From NCBI GenBank assembly GCA_026197075.1, contig JAPHQV010000022.1, positions 1 to 42,641 on the forward strand: 42,641 nucleotides of DNA. The letters are read 5' to 3'. The number at the start of each line of letters is the position of its first letter. The first letter of the stretch is position 1. Made by a program: the position numbers and the translations under genes. Below are positions 1 through 6,486 of the stretch, piece by piece. The notes under the pieces are model-generated. The model ran no database searches. It saw nothing but the letters and a program-made list of their open reading frames with translations, and was not told where the DNA came from. Source of the DNA: Gammaproteobacteria bacterium. GTDB lineage: Bacteria; Pseudomonadota; Gammaproteobacteria; DSM-19610.

Positions 1-48
1 CACCGCCCGCTCCCGAACCTCAGGTGAAAACTTGTTTGACTTGTTCAT
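1..48 (-). CDS. IS3-family transposase OrfA, N-terminal fragment at window edge
   Basis: The minus strand gives 16 codons reading MNKSNKFSPEVRERAV, running off the window start. This is the usual N-terminus of the OrfA helix-turn-helix protein of IS3-group elements, which binds the terminal repeats and is joined to OrfB by programmed frameshifting. The ATG lies 50 bases inside the terminal repeat, as expected. It is too short to show whether the transposase is intact. Confidence 0.72.
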   Translation of the reverse strand, partial: MNKSNKFSPEVRERAV

Positions 49-98
49 GGCTCCATTCTCTCAGATGTTGGAGCCTCCTCAAAACCCGGGGCGGTTCA
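1..98 (-). mobile_element. End of an IS3-family insertion sequence (partial)
   Basis: Read on the minus strand from base 98, the DNA begins TGAACCGCCCCGGGTTTTG, which matches the terminal inverted repeat style of IS3-group elements (starting TG). A transposase OrfA start follows about 50 bases in. Only this terminus is inside the window; the rest lies beyond base 1, so the second end and the target duplication cannot be checked. The element abuts the cassette-like gene at 115. Family assignment rests on recall of IS3-group ends and OrfA N-termini. Confidence 0.75.
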
Positions 99-114
99 TA
101 ATCTCCAACGTTTT

Positions 115-399
115 GTGTCTGCGTTGACAAAAGCAAAAAGGCAAATACGGAACAGTGCGCTATTGATCGACCCAGAGCACTACCAGGAGATCATGGTAGC
201 TATCGAGCGATTAGAAAGGTATCAAATAGGAAAAGAACAGCTAGTGCACGCGCGCCGGGTGGACGAGATTCCTCAGTGGGAGATCGAGCAGATTATCGAC
301 CAGAACAGGAACAGCAGGGATCAAATTAATGCGTTCGTTAATAGAATGCTCGACAAGATGCGAAGGCAAATTGGTGGGCATGACGGGCAAAGCAGCTAA
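115..399 (+). CDS. Hypothetical cassette protein, possibly 5'-truncated
   Basis: A 94-residue, charged, helix-rich protein without a signal peptide or membrane segment; I do not recognise a family. The start used is a GTG 17 bases after the insertion-sequence end. The frame stays open back into the element, so the original start may have been cut off by the insertion. The stop TAA lies inside the left arm of the attC-like palindrome at 394, which is typical of integron cassette genes. Base composition is much lower in GC than the genome from 2.6 kb on. Antitoxin-like roles are possible for a protein of this size, but nothing in the sequence proves it. Confidence 0.5.
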   Translation: MSALTKAKRQIRNSALLIDPEHYQEIMVAIERLERYQIGKEQLVHARRVDEIPQWEIEQIIDQNRNSRDQINAFVNRMLDKMRRQIGGHDGQSS

Positions 400-480
400 C
401 AAGCCCATGAACTCCGACAGTCAAAAGCTACGCTCCTCCGTCGCTCCGCTTTTGGCTGCGGGTTATGGGCGGCGTTAGCC
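394..480 (+). repeat. Integron attC-like recombination site 1
   Basis: An 87-base imperfect palindrome lies directly after the preceding stop. The left simple site is AGCTAAC-AA-GCCCAT. The right one is ATGGGC-GGC-GTTAGCC, giving paired R and L boxes with unequal spacers, as in attC. The inner part also pairs (CAGTCAAAAGC with GCTTTTGGCTG). This architecture is the hallmark of integron cassette recombination sites folded as single-stranded hairpins. No integrase gene is in the window. Confidence 0.8.
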
Positions 481-508
481 GCCAAATCAGAGCAAGAAGG
501 AAAAATTA

Positions 509-1591
509 ATGCAAGTACGAGAGTTAGTAGAGCTAGGCGCCTTTCTCAAGGAATTCATACAGGAACATGGTTTGCCGAACCTGTACCAAGAGCTTGTTAA
601 CGCCGTGAATCAAGCGGCGCAGAACCAAAATCCTGGCAATGTAACAACTAATTATAATCGCCTATTGCAGGTGCATGCGGAAGCAGATGAGCGAATTCTT
701 AGTCCAGCTCAAAGTAAATTAGTTGTTGATTATGGGGCAGACAAACTGATTGGTAAAAATGCATCGCAAAGATTGACGAGTATATTCGATAAGCATCGGG
801 CTCACCCGCAGGGTATGGTAGCCGCTATAACGGAAATGCTCAACGAAACAAATCAGCTAGCTAAACGCTCCAATCAATTAGTTTCCGTTCTTGAGCCTAT
901 GATACAAGAACATAAGCTTGACGAGGAAGAGCTTGGGGAAAATGAGGGCAGGTTATGGTTGTATTTTTCAGAAGCCGCATCAGTGACGACGATAGGTGAC
1001 TTAGAAAAAGCGGCAGATACTTGGAAACAAATACTTCATAATTTTTCTAGGATGCCTGGTGCATCAGCAGATGGTGGTCGAATACTTCAAATGCAAAAGC
1101 ATTCGCCTCTAGAATTAGAGGTGGCTGCAAATGTTGCGCTTCTAGTCCCGTTGGGTTTTGGAATTCAATGGGTACTGTCTAAGATTGAGCATGTTATCAG
1201 GATTTGTCAGGAGGCAGAAAAACTAAAACAATTGAAAGTAAAGAGTCAAATCATTAAAGACCTGTATCAAGATGCAAAAGAGCAGCGAAAAACCATCGCA
1301 GAAGAGGCAGCCGATGAAATTAAGAAAAAATACAATACGGATGGAGAAGTGCGGAATGCAGTAAAACAAGCATTATCAAAAATAATAACCTTTATCGAGG
1401 ATGGCGGTAAGCTTGATATTGACATCGGTGACAAGGATTCAGAGGCGGCTGATGTGGAAGGCGATGAGTCGAAAATTGAGCTAAAAGGCTTTATCGAGAA
1501 CATAAGAAAAGAAATAAAGCTATTACCTTCGCGCGAAAATGAGGCAGAAAATGATGAGGATGAAGAAGCAGCAGAGGGCGGTGATGGCTAA
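509..1591 (+). CDS. Hypothetical cassette protein with apolar helix and coiled coil
   Basis: A 360-residue protein of unknown function. ATG is preceded by an AAGGAA ribosome site. Residues 1-190 look helical and soluble. At about 199-222 there is a SPLELEV strand followed by an apolar helix (ANVALLVPLGFGIQWVL), then a long charged coiled coil (about 223-290) and a very acidic, low-complexity tail. A short strand plus hydrophobic helix plus coiled coil recalls membrane-contacting modules in some bacterial conflict proteins, but that is only a resemblance. It lies alone between two attC-like sites, is AT-rich, and is unlike its chromosomal neighbours. It could be a single-gene defence cassette or a structural protein; I cannot decide. 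Confidence 0.7.
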   Translation: MQVRELVELGAFLKEFIQEHGLPNLYQELVNAVNQAAQNQNPGNVTTNYNRLLQVHAEADERILSPAQSKLVVDYGADKLIGKNASQRLTSIFDKHRAHPQGMVAAITEMLNETNQLAKRSNQLVSVLEPMIQEHKLDEEELGENEGRLWLYFSEAASVTTIGDLEKAADTWKQILHNFSRMPGASADGGRILQMQKHSPLELEVAANVALLVPLGFGIQWVLSKIEHVIRICQEAEKLKQLKVKSQIIKDLYQDAKEQRKTIAEEAADEIKKKYNTDGEVRNAVKQALSKIITFIEDGGKLDIDIGDKDSEAADVEGDESKIELKGFIENIRKEIKLLPSRENEAENDEDEEAAEGGDG

Positions 1592-1602
1592 AGCGGCTAA
1601 AA

Positions 1603-1653
1603 ACCCAACAAGCCGGCACCAAAATACGCCGCGGCTTCTGGTAGGCGTTAGTC
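1603..1653 (+). repeat. Integron attC-like site 2 (short)
   Basis: ACCCAAC (1603-1609) matches the RYYYAAC inverse core and GTTAGTC (1647-1653) nearly matches GTTRRRY. Between them GCC..ACCA pairs with TGGT..GGC. At 51 bases it is shorter than typical attC sites, and the centre pairs weakly. Its position, just after one stop codon and 24 bases before the next start, supports the call. Confidence 0.5.
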
Positions 1654-1676
1654 CTCACAAAAAGGAGGGCCTTCGC

Positions 1677-2045
1677 ATGTCAAAGTTTTCATTCGCCTTC
1701 GTGCTCTTGGTGTTGTCGTCTCCGGCATGGGCAGATACAGCAAGCTGCACTATCGAAATTGAAGATGTAAATTCGGGCTCAAAATCCAAGGTAGAGCATT
1801 CGTTTGCTTTTAACTCTGGTTCCGAGGCGCAAAGAAAAAACTTCGTACTACCTGGCGGTCAATTTTCATGCACGTTAGCGTTCTTTGACCCAAGAAGTGG
1901 AACTATGTTGTCTTGCAAACTCGACGAGTTAGGTCATGAGTTCATGCAATCAGATCGTAGCGGTATTAGTGAGGGGGGCGCGAAGAACAACTTGAGTTTT
2001 CGCTATAAATCCTCGTTCTATATTTTGCAGTCATACTGCAAGTGA
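1677..2045 (+). CDS. Small secreted cysteine-containing hypothetical protein
   Basis: A 122-residue protein starting at ATG 1677, eight bases after a strong AGGAGG site (1663-1668). Residues 1-20 are a Sec signal peptide ending in PAWA-D. The mature part has five cysteines, the first soon after the cleavage site and the last next to the C-terminus, suggesting disulfides and a periplasmic location. No family is recognised. Small exported proteins of unknown role are common cargo in integron cassettes. Base composition is AT-rich compared with the chromosome to the right. Confidence 0.68.
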   Translation: MSKFSFAFVLLVLSSPAWADTASCTIEIEDVNSGSKSKVEHSFAFNSGSEAQRKNFVLPGGQFSCTLAFFDPRSGTMLSCKLDELGHEFMQSDRSGISEGGAKNNLSFRYKSSFYILQSYCK

Positions 2046-2046
2046 G

Positions 2047-2104
2047 GCCTAGTAAGCGCGCGGAATCGGTCTCGCTATGATGGTGCTCACGCACAGCGTT
2101 ATGC
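2047..2104 (+). repeat. Integron attC-like site 3 (degenerate)
   Basis: The right core GTTATGC (2098-2104) is a common attC R' box, and GCACAGC before it pairs with the GCGCGC stretch on the left. The left box is GCCTAGT, lacking the normally conserved AAC, so the site may be degenerate or inactive. It is 58 bases long and sits between two cassette-like genes. Confidence 0.4.
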
Positions 2105-2120
2105 GCTTAAGGTGAAAGTG

Positions 2121-2480
2121 ATGTTCAACATTTGTTTCAAAGAGATTTCTGTTAAGTGGTTGTCATCAATCATTTTGGCGGCTACGATTATTTCAATTCC
2201 GGCATTTGCGATCGATTCAAAAATGCAGATGACCGGGGACGTTTTTTCAAATGCATGCACGCGAGCAGACGAGAGTTGGGTCAGTTTCTGTAACGGCTAC
2301 ATTCAAGCTGTCATTGATAGTATTCCTGAAGAGGATAGCGTTTGTCTCCCGAAAGGCACTACGCGCACCGATGTTGTTACCATTACGGAGAAAGAGATTA
2401 CTGCCTCGAAACAGCTGCAAGAAATGAATGCTCATGAAGCTGTTCGCTTGGTCCTGCACCGTTTCTATCCATGTCAGTGA
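2121..2480 (+). CDS. Rap1a/Tai-family immunity-like protein
   Basis: A 119-residue exported protein. ATG 2121 follows AAGGTG by six bases; upstream GTG codons at 2112 and 2118 are possible. Residues 1-31 form a signal peptide with AFA at the end. The mature region has the pattern of the Rap1a/Tai fold: CTRAD, then FCNGYIQAVIDSI, then VCLPKGTTRTDVV, a central helix, and a FYPC terminus. The four cysteines would form the two family disulfides. Founding members (Serratia Rap1a, Tai4) neutralise periplasmic type VI secretion amidases. No effector or secretion gene is nearby, so here it is an orphan immunity-type gene in the cassette cluster. Family is fairly secure; function is inference. Confidence 0.72.
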   Translation: MFNICFKEISVKWLSSIILAATIISIPAFAIDSKMQMTGDVFSNACTRADESWVSFCNGYIQAVIDSIPEEDSVCLPKGTTRTDVVTITEKEITASKQLQEMNAHEAVRLVLHRFYPCQ

Positions 2481-2506
2481 GACGTTGTGTGTGCAGTTGG
2501 TCTTGT

Positions 2507-2516
2507 GCCTAATAAG
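2507..2516 (+). repeat. Possible attC left half-site
   Basis: GCCTAATAAG matches nine of ten bases of the left arm of the attC-like site at 2047 and comes after the last cassette-like gene. I find no matching right arm before the GC-rich chromosome resumes near 2.6 kb, so it would be a truncated site. The rest of 2481-2666 shows nothing I can identify. Confidence 0.25.
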
Positions 2517-2666
2517 GATGTCAACTTAGCGTGAACCTATCCCGAAATAATTGACACTCATCCAAATCGGCGCCTTCCTTCCCTGGATAAGTAATCTGTG
2601 CGTGTCAGACGATTGATGCAAAATTGCATGAGACTGTGCAGGCCGCCGAGGGATATATTACCGATC

Positions 2667-4211
2667 ATGAAACACCCCATCATCGCCAACAACAAGCCCG
2701 CCAAAGTAACCCTCACCCAGGGCGAGCAATACCACTTCTGCGTCTGCGGCCGCTCGAAGGAGCAACCCTTCTGCGACGGCTCCCATGCGGGCACCGGTTT
2801 CAGCCCCAAGGCCTTCACGGCGGAGGAGAGCGGCGAAGCCTGGCTGTGCCAGTGCAAGCACAGCGGCAATCTTCCCTTCTGCGATGGCACCCACAAGCAG
2901 TTCTCCGCTGATGACGTGGGCCAGGAAGGCCCGGGTCCCGAACGGCAGGATGATGGCGCGCCCGCGCCCCGGGCGACGGCGGAGGAGCCCACCCTCGAGT
3001 TCATCCACCAGCTGGCCCGGGAGGGTCTGTCACAGCTGGGTCATCACGGGCCCATGGTGGCCATGGGCGTGCCGCGCGGTGAACTGCCCCATTGGGACCA
3101 GCTGCAGCTCATGGTGGCGCAGCTGGCGACCCGGCCCCTGATGGAGGATGTGCCGGTCGCCACCGAGCTGGTGGTGGGGCCGGAGGCGAAAAAGCCGCTG
3201 GTGCTCAGGATGCCGCTGCTGGTCTCGGACATGAGCTTCGGTTCCCTGTCCGAGGAGGCGAAGATCGCCTTGGCCCGGGGCGCGGAACGAGCGGGCACCG
3301 GCATCTGTTCGGGGGAGGGCGGCATGCTGCCCGAGGAGCAGGCGGAGAATTCGCGCTATTGCTACGAGCTGGCCAGCGCGCAGTTCGGCTACCGGGAGGA
3401 ACTGCTGACCCGGGTGCAGGCCTTTCATTTCAAGGGCGGGCAGGGCGCCAAGACGGGCACGGGCGGTCACCTGCCGGGCATCAAGAACAGGGGCAAGATC
3501 TCCCAGGTGCGGGGGATACCGGAGGGCACGCCCGCCGTCTCGCCGCCCACCTTCAAGGATCTTGTCACGGTCGCGGATTTCCGTCGCTTCGCCGACCGGG
3601 TGCGGGAGATCACCGGCGGCATCCCCGTGGGCTTCAAGCTCAGCGCCAATCATATCGAGCAGGACATCCAGTTCGCCCTGGACGCGGGCGCCGACTACAT
3701 CATCCTCGACGGTCGCGGCGGCGGCACGGGCGCCGCGCCCGCGATGTTCCGCGATCACATCAGCGTGCCCACCATCCCCGCCCTGGCCCGCGCCCGCCGC
3801 TACCTGGATGTGCAGCAGGCCAGCGGCCGGGTGACGCTCATCATCACGGGCGGCCTGCGGGTGCCCATCGACTTCGTGAAGGCCCTGGCGCTGGGCGCCG
3901 ACGGGGTCGCACTGGCCAACAGCGCCATCCAGGCCATCGGCTGCGTGGGGGCACGCATGTGCAATACCAACAACTGTCCCTCCGGCATCGCCACCCAGCG
4001 AGAGGAGCTGCGCCAGCGCATCGACGTGGAACACGCGGCCGGGCGCCTGCATAACTTCCTCATGGCCTCGGTTGCCCTGATGCAAGTGATGGCGCGCGCC
4101 TGTGGGCATGATGCCCTTGCAGGGTTCAATCCCACCGACCTGGCCACCTGGCACCGGGACATGGCCCTATTGTCGGGCGTGCGGTACTCTGGCATCGCTG
4201 AACTTACCTAG
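2667..4211 (+). CDS. CDGSH iron-sulfur / FMN-binding glutamate synthase-family fusion
   Basis: A 514-residue protein. The ATG at 2667 is chosen because the first CDGSH domain follows and a GAGGG lies upstream; an in-frame upstream ATG exists at 2598. Two CDGSH motifs are present: C25-x-C27..C36-D-G-S-H40 and C61-x-C63..C72-D-G-T-H76, each binding a [2Fe-2S] cluster by three Cys and one His. After a Pro/Ala-rich linker comes a glutamate synthase central TIM-barrel domain (about 150-514). It carries the FMN region DGRGGGTGAAP and the [3Fe-4S] triplet C426-x5-C432-x4-C437. The glutaminase domain of true GltB is absent, so glutamine-dependent glutamate synthesis is unlikely. It is probably a cytosolic oxidoreductase of unknown substrate, with the CDGSH part as electron relay. 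Confidence 0.88.
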   Translation: MKHPIIANNKPAKVTLTQGEQYHFCVCGRSKEQPFCDGSHAGTGFSPKAFTAEESGEAWLCQCKHSGNLPFCDGTHKQFSADDVGQEGPGPERQDDGAPAPRATAEEPTLEFIHQLAREGLSQLGHHGPMVAMGVPRGELPHWDQLQLMVAQLATRPLMEDVPVATELVVGPEAKKPLVLRMPLLVSDMSFGSLSEEAKIALARGAERAGTGICSGEGGMLPEEQAENSRYCYELASAQFGYREELLTRVQAFHFKGGQGAKTGTGGHLPGIKNRGKISQVRGIPEGTPAVSPPTFKDLVTVADFRRFADRVREITGGIPVGFKLSANHIEQDIQFALDAGADYIILDGRGGGTGAAPAMFRDHISVPTIPALARARRYLDVQQASGRVTLIITGGLRVPIDFVKALALGADGVALANSAIQAIGCVGARMCNTNNCPSGIATQREELRQRIDVEHAAGRLHNFLMASVALMQVMARACGHDALAGFNPTDLATWHRDMALLSGVRYSGIAELT

Positions 4212-4265
4212 CCGGAACGTCGTTTGCCATCGAGTGGCTGACGGACGCCGACTCGCCGTACCTGG

Positions 4266-4361
4266 TGTGCTCGCGACCGTGCCGAGCCTCAACGTGTGAC
4301 GGTAACGGTGCGCGCCGCGGCCTATGGCTTCGCTCATGGCGCCGCTACTACGGTGGGCGTG
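4266..4361 (+). pseudogene. Decayed fragment of a LysE-family exporter gene
   Basis: This stretch closely matches the start of the intact LysE gene at 8951 (its bases about 9066-9160). Both encode PSL(N/S)V followed by TV.(V/A)RAAA(Y/H)GFAHGAATT. One base is missing after the PSLNV codons (ctgacg there, tgacg here), which creates a stop and a frameshift. Homology is lost on both sides within a few tens of bases, so only about 30 codons remain. It is a leftover of a duplication or of recombination with a related gene. Confidence 0.75.
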
Positions 4362-4400
4362 AATTTCCCCCCGGCTTTTTTACTGATCTGGAGCCGCTTC

Positions 4401-4964
4401 ATGCAGCCGACTGACATCCTCGATTTCTGGTATTCGGATCGCATCCGGAACCATTGGTTTGCCTCGACCCCCGAGCTCGATGCAGAGATCAGGGCCGGGT
4501 TCGAGGCGCTGTGGGAGGCCGCGGCGGCGGGCGATCTCGATGCCTGGCGGGAGACGCCGGAGGGCGCCCTGGCGCTCGCCATCGTCCTCGATCAGTTCCC
4601 CCTCAATATGTTCCGTGGCGATGCCAGGAGTTTTGCAACCGAAGGCAAGGCCATCGCGGTTGCCTTGCGCGCCATCGACAACGGTCTGCACGCGGCCTTG
4701 CCCGTGGAACGCCTGGCCTTCCTGTTCATGCCGCTGATGCACAGTGAACGCCTGGAGCACCAGGACCTGTCGGTGAAGCTGTTCGAGGCCCATGGGCTGA
4801 CGGACAACCTGAAATTCGCCCGCCATCACCGCGGCCTCATCGAGCGCTTTGGCCGTTTCCCGCACCGCAATGCCATTCTGGGGCGGGAGAGCACGGCGGC
4901 CGAACTCGAATACCTCGCGTCCGATCATGCCTTCAAGGGGGACGGAGGAAATAAATCTCAGTAG
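4401..4964 (+). CDS. DUF924 family protein
   Basis: A 187-residue protein starting at ATG 4401, seven bases after GGAG; longer frames run back into the LysE remnant and are rejected. It has the DUF924 pattern along its length: ILDFWY near the start, LALAIVLDQFPLNMFRGDA in the middle, PLMHSERLEHQ, and the signature FGRFPHRNAILGR near residue 160. The family is all-helical, TPR-like in fold, cytosolic, and without established function. The usual DQFPRN is DQFPLN here. No operon partner is evident. Confidence 0.9.
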   Translation: MQPTDILDFWYSDRIRNHWFASTPELDAEIRAGFEALWEAAAAGDLDAWRETPEGALALAIVLDQFPLNMFRGDARSFATEGKAIAVALRAIDNGLHAALPVERLAFLFMPLMHSERLEHQDLSVKLFEAHGLTDNLKFARHHRGLIERFGRFPHRNAILGRESTAAELEYLASDHAFKGDGGNKSQ

Positions 4965-5096
4965 CAGAGGGCGGATATGTTGGCAGAACTCAATCTGGAT
5001 GTATTGGCTGGTATACTGTTTGGAATTTGATGGCAATGGAATCTCTTAATCGGGATGTCGGTCGTACTCGTTCATTTTAAGAAAGCCCTGATTTTT

Positions 5097-5167
5097 CCGT
5101 CATTCCCGCGAAGGCGGGAATCCAGGTATTTCAAAAACCTGGGTTCCCGCCTTCGCGGGAATGACGG
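5097..5167. repeat. REP-like palindrome, family A copy 1
   Basis: Two near-perfect arms (CGTCATTCCCGCGAAGG and its complement) enclose a short AT-richer loop. The same arms occur at 7715-7782 and, diverged, at 12709-12777. The element lies in the 5' leader of the lipoprotein gene and is translated in frame if that gene starts at 5055. Dispersed palindromes of this type are found in intergenic regions of many Proteobacteria. Confidence 0.9.
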
Positions 5168-5201
5168 ACAGGACATTCATCAGCGGATCCTTCGATGGAT
5201 C

Positions 5202-5801
5202 ATGGTTCTGCCCCTGCTGGCCGTACTGGCGGGCTGTGCCGCCAGTCCCCCTCGCCAGCAGCATGATCTCTGCGCGGTCTTCGAGCAGCATCCGGACTGG
5301 TATGACTATGCCCGGTCTTCGGAAAAGAAATGGGGTGTCCCCGCGCATATCCTCATGGCCTTTGTCCGGCATGAGTCCAGTTATCGGCACAATGCGAAAC
5401 CTGCCCGTGAATGGTTTTTGTTCATTCCCCTGGGCCGGCCTTCCTCGGCCAAGGGCTATGCCCAGGTGCAGGATCCGGCCTGGAAGGACTACCGGAAGGA
5501 AACCGGTGGCCTATTGAAGAGTCGTTCGGACATGGAAGACGCCCTGGATTTCATCGGTTGGTACAACAACAAGAGCCACAAGCTGCTGGGCATCTCCAAG
5601 TGGGATCCGAAGCAACTCTATCTTGCCTATCATGAAGGCCACGGCGGATACCGGCGCGGCAGCTATCGGAAAAAGCCGAAGCTGATGAAGATCGCAGCGC
5701 GCGTGGACCATACGGCGCGGGAATACGGGGCGCAATTGCGCCAGTGTGAAGACCAGTTCAAGTGCCGCCATTGGTACCAGGTATGGCCGCTTTGCAGTTA
5801 G
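5202..5801 (+). CDS. Lytic-transglycosylase-like (SLT superfamily) lipoprotein
   Basis: With ATG 5202 the product is 199 residues and begins MVLPLLAVLAGC, a lipobox with Cys12 as the lipidated residue. This n-region lacks positive charge, whereas the in-frame upstream codons encode RILRW. The true start may therefore lie upstream (ATG 5055), with palindrome 5097-5167 inserted in the leader. The mature part has the lysozyme-like SLT pattern: ILMAFVRHESSY with the candidate catalytic Glu, then GYAQV, and ALDFIGWYNN further on. SLT enzymes cleave peptidoglycan glycan strands. An outer-membrane location is likely. The tail carries two Cys pairs that could form disulfides. Confidence 0.75.
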   Translation: MVLPLLAVLAGCAASPPRQQHDLCAVFEQHPDWYDYARSSEKKWGVPAHILMAFVRHESSYRHNAKPAREWFLFIPLGRPSSAKGYAQVQDPAWKDYRKETGGLLKSRSDMEDALDFIGWYNNKSHKLLGISKWDPKQLYLAYHEGHGGYRRGSYRKKPKLMKIAARVDHTAREYGAQLRQCEDQFKCRHWYQVWPLCS

Positions 5802-5825
5802 GGCGAAGCGGAGGAGGTTCCCCGC

Positions 5826-6440
5826 ATGAGCGGTTGTTGCGACGATAGCTGTACCCTCGAGGCGCTGCGCGAGCGCCAGCGCGGCACCCTGCGCATGGTG
5901 CTCGGCATCAATGCCGTTCTGTTCCTGGTGATCGTGGTCGCGGCGTTGTATGGCCAGTCCTCGGCGCTGCTGGCCGACAGCCTGGACAACCTGGGCGACG
6001 CCCTGACCTATGCCCTCAGCCTGTACGTGGTCTCGCGGGGCGCGGCGGCCAAGGCCCGGGTCGCCCTGTTCAAGGGTGTGCTCATCCTGCTCGCCGCCGC
6101 CCTCGTGGCGGGCCATGTGGTGTACCGGTTGCTGGTGCCGACGGTGCCCATCTTCGAATTGATGGGGATCTTCAGCCTGGTCGGGCTGGCGGGCAATTCC
6201 GCATGCCTGTATTTACTTTGGCGCCACCGCCACGAGGACGTGAACATGAGCTCGGTATGGGAGTGTTCGCGCAACGACATCGCCTCCAACCTGTCCGTGT
6301 TCGTGGCAGCCGGCGCCGTGTGGCTGACCGGCGCCGGCTGGCCCGACCTGGTGGTGGCGGCGATCCTGGCCGCGTTCCTGATGCGCTCCGCCTTGCGGGT
6401 GATCGCGTCTGCGCGGCGCGAGTTGCGCGCGGCGGGCTGA
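5826..6440 (+). CDS. Cation diffusion facilitator-type transporter, short form
   Basis: A 204-residue inner-membrane protein with GGAGGAGG upstream. It has about six hydrophobic segments. Segment 2 has D54-x3-D58 within DSLDNLGDA, the metal site of CDF proteins. Segment 5 has D151-x3-N155 within SRNDIASN. The large cytosolic C-terminal domain of typical CDFs is missing: the chain ends soon after segment 6. The N-terminus is cysteine-rich (SGCCDDSC), a possible metal-binding tag. It would export Zn, Cd, Fe or similar ions against protons. The metal is unknown, and Asn in place of the usual Asp/His may alter specificity. Confidence 0.82.
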   Translation: MSGCCDDSCTLEALRERQRGTLRMVLGINAVLFLVIVVAALYGQSSALLADSLDNLGDALTYALSLYVVSRGAAAKARVALFKGVLILLAAALVAGHVVYRLLVPTVPIFELMGIFSLVGLAGNSACLYLLWRHRHEDVNMSSVWECSRNDIASNLSVFVAAGAVWLTGAGWPDLVVAAILAAFLMRSALRVIASARRELRAAG

Positions 6441-6486
6441 GCTTGGCGCCGGCCTGACCTCCGCAGCCTCGTCTTTGGTCAAGAGC

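Noticed and set aside
1267-2459. Minus-strand small frames inside the cassette genes
   Set aside because: Overlap the better supported plus-strand genes, lack ribosome sites and run across codons of those genes.
2557-2667. Extended start of the CDGSH fusion (ATG 2598) and a TTGACA at 2551 as its promoter
   Set aside because: The extra 23 residues are not CDGSH-like, and no -10 element lies at a suitable distance from TTGACA.
4296-4400. Upstream GTG start extending the DUF924 gene
   Set aside because: The extension translates the decayed LysE fragment, not DUF924 sequence; ATG 4401 has its own GGAG.
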